64,000 nucleotides of DNA from Bradyrhizobium sp. CB1015 (GCF_025200925.1 NZ_CP104174.1:310001-374000), one strand, 5' to 3'. Shown: positions 1 through 9,496, counted from the stretch's first letter. Made by a program: numbers and translations. The notes: generated by a model not told the origin, from the sequence alone.

Positions 1-183
1 GCATCGAACATTCTGTTGCTCACATTCCTTGGCGGCGGGGCGTTCGGCAACGCGCCCGAGTGGATTCATGCTGCCATCAAGCGCGCCGTGATCAAAATAC
101 AGGGCTTCGACCTGGATGTGCGGCTGATAAGCTATGGCGAGCCATCGGTTCAGACACGCGAGCTGGTGAAGGAACTGGCTTAG
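1..183 (+). pseudogene. C-terminal part of a macro-domain-like protein, cut by the window edge
   Basis: Reading frame 1 is open from the first base to a TAG at 181-183 and encodes about 60 residues beginning ASNILLLTFLGGGAFGN and ending in ELVKELA. The same segment is found again in the degenerate gene at 8.3-8.95 kb, with most residues identical (GGGAFGN, EWIH, AIKRA, LDVRL, SYG). The glycine-rich strand-loop followed by a helix and a VRLxSYG strand resembles the end of a macro-type ADP-ribose-binding fold, but this family call is an inference. Because the start lies outside the window, it cannot be decided whether this copy is intact or another remnant. Confidence 0.6.
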
Positions 184-965
184 TTTGTTCGGGTGTATCT
201 GGAAGCGCTTCGATCAAGTGCTGCCTAGGAAAGGGTTGGGGCTCGATCCGTCAAACTATAGCAAAAACAAGGACTTACTTCTCCGCCAGGTGCGGCGCTT
301 GTACCACTTGACTGTGCTCGTGTCGACCCTGCTCTGATCGCCGAACCGAACGCACTGCCGGAGCAGCAAGACTGCGCCTTGAAGCGGCTTGCGGCAGTTT
401 CTGACGACGCTCGACATGTCAATCGGCTTGCCGGGAGCGTTCGCGGTCCTGCAGCCGACGAGTTCGCGATGCCGTCGGAGGCCGCCGATTTGTCTGGACC
501 ACGGTCGTGTCGGCGAAATCCGAGCCGAGATTAACGCCGCTGGGAAACTAAGCAGCCGCATTCCGCCAGCAGCGCCACCTGGCCCCACGGTAGACCGGTG
601 GCCGCCCTCCGCGATCAGCACAAGAGCGGCCCGGTCGAGCCTGCGGCGCGCTTTTTCGTGGCCGGCACGGCCATCGCCGCGCATGAGCAGGTGCGCGAGG
701 CGATCGTCTTCGATCCGCGAAGTATCGGCCGGCTTCCTCGGCCCTCTCTTCACGGCATGGCACGCTCAGCCGCTTTCAATCACCTGGACGCGCGGCAGCC
801 CACGAGGGCAAGGCGACGCCTCCGACCACGCTGGAAGAGGCACATTCGTATAGATTGTAGAACTGGATTGTGCAATCGATAGCCGAAACCAACGCAATCT
901 GAGCGATAAGCAGAGTGTGTTCGGTCTATGACGATGGCTCCAAGTTGTACTGGCGGGAGAGGCAT
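184..965. other. Long stretch without a convincing gene
   Basis: About 780 bases separate the left-edge gene fragment from the zinc-ribbon gene. Open frames exist on both strands between about 250 and 850, but their translations are Arg/Ala/Pro-rich, have no recognisable motifs, and look like shadow frames of GC-rich DNA. A decayed insertion sequence or gene is possible but I could not identify one. Confidence 0.4.
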
Positions 966-1616
966 GTGAAGCAATGCCCCAAATGCGCTGAGAATATTCA
1001 GCTAGGTGCAACAAAATGCCGATACTGCCTATCCGATCTCGCGCCAAAAGGAATTGGTCAGCGCATCCTCGGTTGGCGCGATTACATCACCTTACCAACG
1101 GCAGTTCTTGCACTCGTCGCGGCGCTTTACACGCCAATCGCTGAAACAGTACGCGGTCTGCTCGGCTGGGACAGGGCGAGAGTTATTGCCTTCCTGCTGA
1201 ACCCCGATGTTGTCAACGCCGGACTTGACGACCGCGGCGCTGGAAAACGTGTGGACGTTGTGACCGAGTACGACTCACTACTAAGAGTCATGCTGATCAA
1301 CGAAGGCTACGCCCTTACCACCTTGTCGAGCAGCTTTTTGTGCACGGGAAAGGATGAAGGTGACTCGCGGATGGTCTTTCGATTCACTTTCTACGATCCG
1401 AAGACCCAGACCAAGCATTTTCCAGAGATCGCGGCCGGCGCGTCCGTTGGGCTGTTTGGCCGGCTTGGGGAGGCTCAGCCCTACAAAATTTCTGACCGCT
1501 CAATCCCTGGACCACGCAAATGCTCATTCAGCTACTACGACAAATATGGTCCCAAGGTGTTCGAGCGCGACATCAACGAGGCTCAGGAGAATATCCTGCT
1601 GAGCTTGCCCCGATAA
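966..1616 (+). CDS. Small zinc-ribbon membrane protein, unknown function
   Basis: The protein opens with a single zinc ribbon (VKQCPKCAENIQLGATKCRYC: two CxxC knuckles 13 residues apart, at residues 4-7 and 18-21). A short linker and one hydrophobic segment (about residues 40-60, ITLPTAVLALVAALYTPIAE) follow, then a hydrophilic domain of about 150 residues that I do not recognise. Such ribbon-TM proteins are usually anchored in the inner membrane. I chose the GTG at 966 because a good ribosome site (GGGAGAGG) lies five bases upstream and the ribbon starts immediately after it; an in-frame GTG at 915 would add 17 unconserved-looking residues. It stands alone, convergent with the dioxygenase-P450 gene. 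Confidence 0.75.
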   Translation: MKQCPKCAENIQLGATKCRYCLSDLAPKGIGQRILGWRDYITLPTAVLALVAALYTPIAETVRGLLGWDRARVIAFLLNPDVVNAGLDDRGAGKRVDVVTEYDSLLRVMLINEGYALTTLSSSFLCTGKDEGDSRMVFRFTFYDPKTQTKHFPEIAAGASVGLFGRLGEAQPYKISDRSIPGPRKCSFSYYDKYGPKVFERDINEAQENILLSLPR

Positions 1617-1798
1617 TTTCCGTCATGCGAGAGGCAGTTTGCGCCGATTTAGAGTTGAACAATAATTTTGGCGTCTCTGGATCGATATCCGTATACAAAG
1701 ACCTTTTGGAATCGGGTCAATTTCTGGTCGTCCAGCCACAACGACAACCTCTTTTGCCTCTTCAAGTAACCTATGAACAGTTGGACGGCACTGGCGAT

Positions 1799-4708
1799 CT
1801 ATTCTCGATACTGGAATCCGTCCACCCTAAGGTCTCCTTCTGGAGCAGCGACATTGAGGCTGAAATATTTAGTGTTCCAGGTCGGCGGTTGCTTCAGCTC
1901 CCACGAGCATTTGCGCAGCAAGGTAATGCAGAACAGTTTAGCGATGACCAGCGCCAGGTCCTTGCCTGGACAGGTCCGGTCCTGCGGGTCGACAACGGCG
2001 TCGTGAAGCCCGCGCGGCCAAATTAGATGTTGCGAGGCCTGCGGGTCTTCGAACCTGTCTGGAATGAAGTCGTCTGGCCGCGGAAAATTCGCTTCGTCCC
2101 TTTGCGCCAACGGTAACACACCCAGCACCAGTTCACCCTTGCGAATGCGGAATGTTCCTGAACTCGAATCCAGGATACGATCACGCGTCGCGCGTCCAGG
2201 AACGAAAAATACCGGCGGATGTAGCCGCAGGATTTCACGCAGCGTACGGTCGAGCATTTTCAGTTTGTCGAGGCAGCGCAGATCAGCGATCCTTGGATCC
2301 GATCCGATGACCGCATCTATTTCATCGCACAGGCCCGCTCGCACTTTCTGTCTCTGCCCCAACTCTCCTACAATCGATTTCAGAAGTGACTGTGTCCCGA
2401 GAAAGGAATTCATCCCCAGCAGGAATGTCAGCCGCTTGGCGAGCACCTCCTCGTCCGTGATATTGTGACCCTTGGCAAGCTCCACGATCTGAGGAAACGC
2501 CGGCGTCTGCTTCACGAAAGCCAGCAGTCTTGGAAAGATCTTCAGTGCTTTAGAATAGGCCGATCCGGGAATGAAGCGAGTGATCGATAGGAATGTGTGC
2601 GTGAATATACCGCTGTAGAGTTCACGGACATCGGCCAATACCGGTCGCTGCCCGAGCATCCACTCGAAGATCAGCGCCACGACGAAATCCTCGATCTCGT
2701 CGCGGAAGCTGAAGGTTTTTTTTGCAGACCATTTCTTGAAGAATTCGCCTGCAACAGCATCGAACGAGGCCACGAGAGTTGTCGAACGTGCTTTCAGTAG
2801 ATCGAGGTAAAGGGCTTTCGGCCGATCGTGTTCCGGTCCCGCCTCATAGATGCTTGGCGATACGTTCCCAACCAACGCCAGTGGCGGAAGCTGGAACTTG
2901 AAACCGGCGACGGGATGGTCTTGCACCAGGTCTGTGGAAGCAAACAGGGGTGCAATGGCGCGATGATCTAGTGCGATGATCGTCGGGCCAAACAGATTCG
3001 TTTTGAAAACTGTCTTTCCGTATTTGCGCTGACGCTTCCGAAGGAATTCCAACCACCCGCTGATGAAGAAGAAGTCTAGCAAGCCCCATGCGGCCCCAAT
3101 CAGCGGCCAGCCGTAGGAACCGGGCGGATCCTCGCCGCCAAAGGCGACCTTTGCATCGGCAGCAACCTTGTTGCGGTGGACAATATCCGCGAGCGAAGAG
3201 GTGTTCGCAATACTCTCGAGACCGACTTTTGTGAATGTGTCTTCGTTGTAGACGTTGTCCGCAAGCAGAGGATTGGTCAGTGCCTGGGAAAAGGCGTCGA
3301 CGCCGACCATCAAGGTCATCAGCTTGCCGAGCACCGTGTCCTCGTCGCTTTCTGCCAAAAGACCGACGAGCAGTTCGACGCGATCGACATGCCCGTACAA
3401 CGCCTTGAGCTCCAGCAGCAGATTTCGATCGTCCGTCAGCTCTTCAAAAGAAGTTAACTTCTGCAATCCGAAGCGTTCTCGATACTCGTTGTATGAGCGC
3501 AGGCGCCAGGCACGAGACTTCTTAGTTGCCTCGACTTCGGCATTGATCAGAAATGGCGCTGTGTTGTGCAGGGTGATCTTTCCTGCCCCCTGACTCGACG
3601 CCGCGTCGAATGCTGAGGCGAGACCGACATTCACGAGGAATTCGTTATTGTAACGGAATATGCTGTCAGGAAATCGCCGGCCGCTCATTTCCATTTCTGC
3701 AGGCACGAGCGCATGCCAGCGATAGAGCAGGTCGAATTCCGCGCAGATGCGATTAGTCCGATACCAAGGCTGCTTTTCAGCAAAACCAGTCTCGAGCGAG
3801 AACTTTAGCTGGGCCGAGGAGAGATGGTTGATATAGTCTTCGACAATGATCTTGAGCAGTTGCGCGATGTTGATATTCCGCGCCGTCTCGAACAGTCGAT
3901 CGTCATCATCATTCCATTCCGGATGTGCCGCTGCAAGTTCCTCGCAGAGACGATTGTGCTCGCGCAGAAATACCGTGTTGAGTGCGCTATAGAAGATGGT
4001 TGAATTGCCACGTTCTAGACCGGAGGCAAAAAGCCGTTTTTTCCTATCGGGAGTGTTGAAGGGATCGTCGAGCGCTTTACGGAAATCTCCCGTCTGCGGA
4101 TCGATATAGGACAGACCCACGAACTCTTGGCGCACACGCTTGCCGTCTTCTTCGAACAGTGGCGGCGGAAACTCTTCGCCATTAATTTGCACGCTCTTCA
4201 GCCGACCTCGTTTTTTGGCCCTTAGAAGGGCCGTGTCCGCCGCCGATAGACCATAGATCTGACAGAGATCGATCTCGTGGTTCGACGTGTTCTTTCTGAA
4301 GTCGTCTGGATGGGTTCGCAGAAAGCTGTCGGTAAACCATTGCGCAAAGAAGCAGAAGAGAGCGGTGCTCTTTGGGCAGGGTACTTGGTCCGGGTCTCGA
4401 ACGAATAGTGCGCCGACGTCCGCGACCTTTGGAAGGCAACTGACACTCTTTTCGGAGGCCGGTGGCAAGTGCCGCCCAGTGTAAGAGCGATCGACCAAGC
4501 CCGTCCACGATGTGTAGTCGTCGCTGCCCCCCGGTGTCTTTGCGCCCCACAGCGACAGCGGGTACGGCCGCGGTTTAGAGGAGTTGGCAATAATATTTAT
4601 GAAAAGCCGATTGAGTAGCCGCCTCAACCATTCCCACTTGCTGACTAGACGCCAGAGTGATGGGTAACTCGAAACAAAATCGAAAGCAAAATCCTTCGTC
4701 GAGCGCAT
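1799..4708 (-). CDS. Cyclooxygenase-like haem dioxygenase fused to a CYP74-like P450 (oxylipin synthase)
   Basis: Two enzymes in one chain of 969 residues. Residues about 100-510 are an animal-haem-peroxidase/cyclooxygenase-type domain: FFAQWFTDSF (120-129), the VFLREHNRLC helix (246-255), and LLYRWHALVP (327-336), which matches the COX segment carrying the catalytic Tyr (here Y329) and proximal haem His (H332). Residues about 530-969 are a P450: I-helix LGMNSFLG with Asn767, K-helix ExxR (E825-R828), PPVFFVPGRATRD, and haem Cys913 in DRTCPGKDLA. The N in the I-helix, the GRAxxD element and the C-x-GK haem loop resemble the plant CYP74 (allene oxide synthase) class rather than monooxygenases. 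By analogy with fungal Ppo/diol synthases, the first domain would make a fatty-acid hydroperoxide and the second would isomerise or dehydrate it. Product and substrate are inferred. No signal peptide; probably soluble or peripheral. It lies 187 bp downstream of the cyclase gene and may be co-transcribed. Confidence 0.9.
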   Translation of the reverse strand: MRSTKDFAFDFVSSYPSLWRLVSKWEWLRRLLNRLFINIIANSSKPRPYPLSLWGAKTPGGSDDYTSWTGLVDRSYTGRHLPPASEKSVSCLPKVADVGALFVRDPDQVPCPKSTALFCFFAQWFTDSFLRTHPDDFRKNTSNHEIDLCQIYGLSAADTALLRAKKRGRLKSVQINGEEFPPPLFEEDGKRVRQEFVGLSYIDPQTGDFRKALDDPFNTPDRKKRLFASGLERGNSTIFYSALNTVFLREHNRLCEELAAAHPEWNDDDDRLFETARNINIAQLLKIIVEDYINHLSSAQLKFSLETGFAEKQPWYRTNRICAEFDLLYRWHALVPAEMEMSGRRFPDSIFRYNNEFLVNVGLASAFDAASSQGAGKITLHNTAPFLINAEVEATKKSRAWRLRSYNEYRERFGLQKLTSFEELTDDRNLLLELKALYGHVDRVELLVGLLAESDEDTVLGKLMTLMVGVDAFSQALTNPLLADNVYNEDTFTKVGLESIANTSSLADIVHRNKVAADAKVAFGGEDPPGSYGWPLIGAAWGLLDFFFISGWLEFLRKRQRKYGKTVFKTNLFGPTIIALDHRAIAPLFASTDLVQDHPVAGFKFQLPPLALVGNVSPSIYEAGPEHDRPKALYLDLLKARSTTLVASFDAVAGEFFKKWSAKKTFSFRDEIEDFVVALIFEWMLGQRPVLADVRELYSGIFTHTFLSITRFIPGSAYSKALKIFPRLLAFVKQTPAFPQIVELAKGHNITDEEVLAKRLTFLLGMNSFLGTQSLLKSIVGELGQRQKVRAGLCDEIDAVIGSDPRIADLRCLDKLKMLDRTLREILRLHPPVFFVPGRATRDRILDSSSGTFRIRKGELVLGVLPLAQRDEANFPRPDDFIPDRFEDPQASQHLIWPRGLHDAVVDPQDRTCPGKDLALVIAKLFCITLLRKCSWELKQPPTWNTKYFSLNVAAPEGDLRVDGFQYRE

Positions 4709-4895
4709 TCTCCCTCCAAGGGACTACGTCTTCATACAACCGGATCCGTGTTTTTCTGCCAGCTTAAGAGTTAATTTCAGTCAACACATGACACAACGTT
4801 GGCTCCTCGCCCGGGGTCTTTTGATTGTCCGTTCCCATTCTGAATTGTGCCTCTCGGGCTGCTGAGATCGCGCCCTTCTCTGAACTTTGAGAGCA

Positions 4896-7800
4896 TCAAC
4901 TCGCTTTTTGCGCTAGTGCACTCAAAGCTCTTGATTCAAGGAGAGTCGCGCGCATCTCGCGGGCAGTCAGAGCAGATCTCTCGTACCATGTCATACTGTC
5001 CTCCGCATGCGCCCGTCCGAGTTTGCGAGAACAGCTTCCTTTTACAAAGTAGACTGTGGGAGCGAAAAAGCGCTGCCCGGTTGACGCTAGCTCGCTTAGT
5101 GCAGTGTCAATCTCTTGATTGGCTAATTCGATTTGCTCTGTCGTCAACAGCAAATCGGCAAGCGCCGCTCTGAAAAGGGGAACTCCGAGAGAAATGCGGG
5201 AGCTCACGTTTGCAATGCCCTTCCTCATGACCTCGATAGATGATTCAGGGTTCGCAGAGGATGCCGACTTCGCCCAGGCCTCAAACAATCGGCAATGGAT
5301 GCCCCAGACAGCCACGTTGTTGACCTCGCAGTAGCGAGCACCTTCTTCGACGTACTTCAGCGCTGCTTCAATCCCATCCAGGAAGTAATTCAGATACCCT
5401 CCGGCTGCGAACGCCCACCCAAGGCTTGGAGGATGATTTAATCGCCTCGCATAGGCGACGTTCTCGTCTGCCAATCGCTGCGCCCTATCCACGCGACCGC
5501 AAACTCCGTGCGCCACCGCTTCAAAACCTCGCGCGGCGACGAGACAATCGGCACCGTAGCGTGTTGCCATTGGGGCATGCAGTTCGGGCCTGTAAAGCGC
5601 CGCTAAGGCTTCAAAGTTGCCGATAGCGGCAACCAGCTTGCCTTCAAAAAAGTTGAGATAGCCCAACATACGATGAGCCTGACAGATGTGGCTTTCATCG
5701 TTCATTTTGGTTGCGATCTCGTACATCTTCTCAGCAGGCTCACGTGCCAAATCGAATTTTGAGGCGAAGTGATATCCGGAGAAAATGCCATAGAGCAGAT
5801 CGAAGCGCTGGTCTGGCTGATCTACGAGCTCGATAAGTTCAAGCGCACGGGAGTATGCCTTCGTCGTCTGTTCAGCAGCAGGCCCGTTGACGACGTAAGA
5901 GGCCTGGCCCGCGCTCAGATTGAGGTCAAACTCAATGCGACTGTTCTCATCGCATTTTGTGCTCGGACTAAAGTACTCTAAACCGTGTCGTAAGTTGTTA
6001 AGCGCCTCCAAATAAGCCGAACGCTTCAAGGCATTCTGACCAGCCCGCAGCCAGAAGGTAACCGAGCTGGAAGGACTATTTGAGCGCGACCAGTGCGCAG
6101 CTATTACTTCTGGCTCCTTCTCGCAAAATTCAGGAAACTGAGCAGTCAGGATCTCCGCGATCTGACCATGCAATGATTTCCGCTTTGACAAAAGAAGGCT
6201 TTCGTATGAAGCGCTTTGTACAAGCGCGTGCTTGAAAACGTAAGTTCCATCGAGCGGGGCGCGCCGTTCAAACACCAAGCCAGCAGATTCGAGGCCATTC
6301 ACTTGCTCCTTGATGGATGATACGGCCAATCCGGTGATCGCCGCGAGATGGTCCAATCTGAATTCACGACCCAGCGCCGCTCCGATCTGGGCGATCGATT
6401 TTGATCCTGGGAGATTATCAAGCCGGGCGGTTAGACTGTCCTGAAGAGTAGAGGGAATGGCGAGTCGAAGAGAGGACTCCGTCAACTCGTAGCTATGGCC
6501 ATCGTATTTCAAGAGACCGCCCTCAACGAGCCCCTTTGTCAGCTCCTCCACGAAGAGCGGCACACCATCAGTCCTGCTTGCGATCTCCGCAGTCACCCAG
6601 GCTGGCAATGATGCACCGGCAACCTTCTCTGCCAGAGCCTTAGTACTGTCATCGTTCAAAGATTTGAGCAGAAGATAATTGGAGCTTGGCAACTGCTGCC
6701 AGCTGGATGCCGGACTATATTCCAGTCGTCCGCTCACAATCACCAGCGCGGCCACGGCGTCGACCGACCTAATGATCAGGTCAAGGTATTCAGCAGTGGT
6801 GGGATCGATCCAGTGAGCATCTTCGACGATGGCCAGCACTGTCGCGCCCTTCGCAAGATTGCGGAATTGCTCAGCAAGAGCGTGGAAGGTGCGTTGGCGC
6901 TTCTGAATAGGCGTGAGCTGCAATGGGCTAAGATGGCCAGATGCAGGGATGGACAGGAGTTCCGCGATCAAAGAGACGGCTTCATCGCTGGCGCTCGTTA
7001 CGCTTAAGAGCTCTCTCAGTTTAGTCAGTCGGACTGCTGCACTGTCCTCTGGCAGAAAACCAGCAGCCTCCGACAATTGCGCGATCATCGGTCTAAGAGC
7101 ACTGTTTTGGTAGTATGGCGAACAGTGATACCGCATCGTGACCTGGCGATCGCTCCGGATCTGATCAACCAGCTCCCTGATTATCCGTGTTTTTCCGATG
7201 CCCGCTTCCCCCCTCAATATGAGAGCCTGGCCCTGGCCGTTCTTTGCCTTTGACCAAAGGTCGCGTAGCAACTCGATCTCGCTGGCACGTCCCACAAGGG
7301 GTGTGGTTCGGACCCCTCGAGCTTGAAAGCGCGCGCGTTGCTTAATGGAGGTGACGGCGTAGGCTCGCGGATTGTTATCGAAGCCCTTCAGGATCTGAGG
7401 ACCAAGATCCTGCAACGCAAATTCCTCACCAAGGAGAGCCGCAGTCGAAGAAGCAACAACAGTTTGTCCTGGCGCTGCGACCGACTGCAGCCTTGCGGCC
7501 AAATTGGGTGTTTCTCCAACAACCTCGTCCTTTACGGCCCCGCCGATGTCGCCCAGCACTACCCATCCAGTTGCCACTCCTGCGCGGGCGAACAATGGTC
7601 CCCCGTCTGGCCGACGTAACTCACTGATCGCGCAGTGAGTGGCGTCAGCCGCGAGGATCGCCCTTTGTGGATCGTCTTCGTGAGCCCTCGGCCATCCAAA
7701 ATAAGCAAGGAGGCCGTCGCCAAACGACCGCGCGACGTAACCTTCAAAAGAATTGATCTGGGAGATGGCGGCTTTTTGAAAGCGCCCAATAGTATCGCTC

Positions 7801-8108
7801 AGATCTTCTGGATCAACAGCCGTTGCAAGAGCGGTCGAATCGACGATGTCTAAAAACAGAATCGTCAAGTGGCGACGCTCGGAGGAGAACGATGGATAGT
7901 CTCCTCGCTCATTGCGAGCAGGGATGATGAAGGAACGTTCTTTCGCCGCCTTAAGAAGGGTCCGTCTGTGGCCCAAAGCTATAACACCGATGTCCTTCAG
8001 GTCGGCATCGGTCAATTCGCTCAGTTGCTCCAAATCTATTTTGTTTGCCTCGAATGCGGCAATATACTCGGCCAGACCGACCGCGTTCAGCCAATCCGCG
8101 ATCCTCAA
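4896..8108 (-). CDS. SAM domain - class III nucleotidyl cyclase - AAA ATPase - TPR signalling protein
   Basis: Domain order in 1070 residues: an N-terminal SAM domain (1-60, WLNAVGLAEYIAAFEANKID), a class III cyclase domain (about 78-255), an AAA/STAND-type ATPase with Walker A GEAGIGKT (300-307) and Walker B-like VLAIVEDAHWID, then a long helical TPR-type tail. The cyclase has metal-binding aspartates in FLDIVDST (D87) and SFGDG (D131) and the Asn/Arg pair in NLAARLQ (N202, R206), so it should be catalytically competent. Known members of this architecture are cytosolic regulators with cyclase-ATPase cores; the signal sensed and the product (cAMP or cGMP) are not visible here. It lies upstream of, and on the same strand as, the dioxygenase-P450 gene, suggesting but not proving a functional link. 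Confidence 0.9.
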   Translation of the reverse strand: MRIADWLNAVGLAEYIAAFEANKIDLEQLSELTDADLKDIGVIALGHRRTLLKAAKERSFIIPARNERGDYPSFSSERRHLTILFLDIVDSTALATAVDPEDLSDTIGRFQKAAISQINSFEGYVARSFGDGLLAYFGWPRAHEDDPQRAILAADATHCAISELRRPDGGPLFARAGVATGWVVLGDIGGAVKDEVVGETPNLAARLQSVAAPGQTVVASSTAALLGEEFALQDLGPQILKGFDNNPRAYAVTSIKQRARFQARGVRTTPLVGRASEIELLRDLWSKAKNGQGQALILRGEAGIGKTRIIRELVDQIRSDRQVTMRYHCSPYYQNSALRPMIAQLSEAAGFLPEDSAAVRLTKLRELLSVTSASDEAVSLIAELLSIPASGHLSPLQLTPIQKRQRTFHALAEQFRNLAKGATVLAIVEDAHWIDPTTAEYLDLIIRSVDAVAALVIVSGRLEYSPASSWQQLPSSNYLLLKSLNDDSTKALAEKVAGASLPAWVTAEIASRTDGVPLFVEELTKGLVEGGLLKYDGHSYELTESSLRLAIPSTLQDSLTARLDNLPGSKSIAQIGAALGREFRLDHLAAITGLAVSSIKEQVNGLESAGLVFERRAPLDGTYVFKHALVQSASYESLLLSKRKSLHGQIAEILTAQFPEFCEKEPEVIAAHWSRSNSPSSSVTFWLRAGQNALKRSAYLEALNNLRHGLEYFSPSTKCDENSRIEFDLNLSAGQASYVVNGPAAEQTTKAYSRALELIELVDQPDQRFDLLYGIFSGYHFASKFDLAREPAEKMYEIATKMNDESHICQAHRMLGYLNFFEGKLVAAIGNFEALAALYRPELHAPMATRYGADCLVAARGFEAVAHGVCGRVDRAQRLADENVAYARRLNHPPSLGWAFAAGGYLNYFLDGIEAALKYVEEGARYCEVNNVAVWGIHCRLFEAWAKSASSANPESSIEVMRKGIANVSSRISLGVPLFRAALADLLLTTEQIELANQEIDTALSELASTGQRFFAPTVYFVKGSCSRKLGRAHAEDSMTWYERSALTAREMRATLLESRALSALAQKAS

Positions 8109-8299
8109 GGTTCCGCTCCCTACAGCAATTGATTTTTGAAATCCAAAAGTCTCCGCGCTACTTAAAGTTCATGTTTGTGCCGCAAACATCTTAGCAGCAC
8201 GGAAGAAATGGCGATAGGGTATTGCTTTCCAGTGTTCCCTACTTTCCGAAGAGTCCGGTTTTTGGGACCGAAGGCGATGGACAAAATCGCCTTCTTTTC

Positions 8300-8951
8300 A
8301 AATGGATAGTTAGCATCGCGGGCGCGGCGACGATCTACCGCAACTACTTCGTTCCGGTCGGTGACCAGATCGACCAAACTGCAGAATGCCAGCTTAACGG
8401 CCTTGCAGACATTGGCGATGAGCTGAGTGTTCGGCTCGATCGCTCCATCGCTGACCTCTGGGAGTACCGTAACGATTATGCTCTTTGCGCCGGGGGAGGT
8501 CTGGACCTGATCTCGGACTATCTTCACTCGGCCGGCCAGGAGCAAATCGACGCGATAGCGGGAAGCTGCGCATCGGCATCATCGCGATTTCGAAGTAACG
8601 GACATGCCCCGCGCGCCCAGACCTCTTGTAAGCCAAGTCTTCTGCTCAGCGCTGCCGGTGGCCTACGGTCATGTACCACGAAAGTTTTGGACACCATTCG
8701 CACAGTTTGTGCTCGATGCCGCCTATGAAGCTACGATGCTTCAAGGTGTCATCAACGTCCGACGAAACGCATCGAATATCGTCTTGCTAACTTCCCTGGG
8801 CGGTGGGGCGTTCGGCAACGAGCCTGAGTGGATTCATACCGCCATCAAGCGCGCGCTCAAGAAAGTCCTGGGATTCAACCTGGACGTACGCTTGGTGAGC
8901 TATGGACCACCGACCAGGCAGACGCAGACACTGATTGACGAATTAGGTTAG
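8300..8951 (+). pseudogene. Frameshifted macro-domain-like gene, paralogue of the left-edge fragment
   Basis: The coding signal jumps between frames. One frame reads NYFVPVGDQIDQTAECQL and on to about 8545 (EQIDAIAG). A second frame continues with LRIGI and HRDFEVTDM-like residues, then an intact stretch from 8604 (FCSALPVAYGHVP, FVLDAAYEATMLQGV, LGGGAFGNEPEWI) to the TAG at 8951. The jump is explained by two missing bases near 8565-8580 (an A in the GGAAG run and a C in GGCATCATC), and another slip seems present near 8320. The last 60 residues match the fragment at the window's left edge. This is a decayed duplicate, or an intact gene with sequencing errors; the presence of several slips favours decay. 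The macro-like call is tentative. Confidence 0.6.
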
Positions 8952-9090
8952 AGGCAACGTCCTAACGAACGCAGATTCTTGCTGCATGATTCGTCTGTCG
9001 AAAACGCTACGACAGATGACCACATTTTCGGCCGCTCTGGCTGGTGGACAACTGTGAACAGGTCAATATTCGCGTAATCCCCTTTAGACC

Positions 9091-9108
9091 CGCCGGTGAA
9101 AACCGGCG
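9091..9108. repeat. Perfect 7-bp hairpin with GAAA loop
   Basis: CGCCGGT, loop GAAA, ACCGGCG. The GNRA-type tetraloop on a GC stem would fold well in RNA, but there is no U-tract after it, so it is not a standard terminator. No gene is adjacent on either side. Confidence 0.5.
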
Positions 9109-9114
9109 ATACGC

Positions 9115-9142
9115 TCTTCCCTTATCTCTCTTCCCTTATCTC
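9115..9142. repeat. Perfect 14-bp tandem duplication
   Basis: The unit TCTTCCCTTATCTC occurs twice in a row without mismatch. It is non-coding and looks like a recent replication slippage. Confidence 0.7.
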
Positions 9143-9496
9143 TTTCCGCTCCGGCGACCGAAGTAATACGACGACGCCTCGGACTTCCAGTCGAGCTAGA
9201 TCATCCCTTCATCGCGAGTAAGCCACTGTCGACATTCGCTGACGAGGCACGCGTGAAGAGTCGGATTGCCGACGACAAGTTCCCGCATGCGCCGACATCG
9301 GCGACCGAGAAGCCGATGTCGGCGGACCAGGCTTCGGAGTTCACCCGCCGGCTCCAGGAGCGCGATCGGCTACGCACGGAACGCGACATTCTAGAACGGC
9401 TGGTCGCGATTGCTGAAGAAATCTGGACATAAGCTTCCGTTCATCAACAGATTCCCCCGGGAAGTGCAGTCTTCTCTTTGAGCTGGCGCCAAACCA

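Larger units (their letters stand above)
8952..9496. other. Intergenic stretch with small repeats
   Basis: No convincing gene. It contains a perfect hairpin at 9091-9108 and a 14-bp tandem duplication at 9115-9142. An open plus-strand frame that ends at TAA 9430-9432 reads RLQERDRLRTERDILERL near its end, which recalls the tail of IS3-family OrfA proteins, but the rest does not match and the assignment is weak. Confidence 0.35.

Noticed and set aside
256..882. Several overlapping frames on both strands suggesting an insertion sequence
   Set aside because: Translations are Arg/Pro/Ala-rich in all frames, with no DDE, HTH or recombinase motif and no terminal repeats.
1520..2026. Open frame of 168 codons on the plus strand
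   Set aside because: It overlaps the end of the zinc-ribbon gene and the 3' end of the dioxygenase-P450 gene antisense, has no motif, and its second half is a mirror of conserved P450 sequence.
8162..8545. Minus-strand frame of 127 codons
   Set aside because: It lies antisense to the recognisable NYFVPVG...EQIDAI part of the macro-like pseudogene, so it is a shadow.
9201..9432. IS3 OrfA remnant (RLQERDRLRTERDILERL)
   Set aside because: Only about 18 residues resemble the family and there is no HTH upstream; noted but not called.
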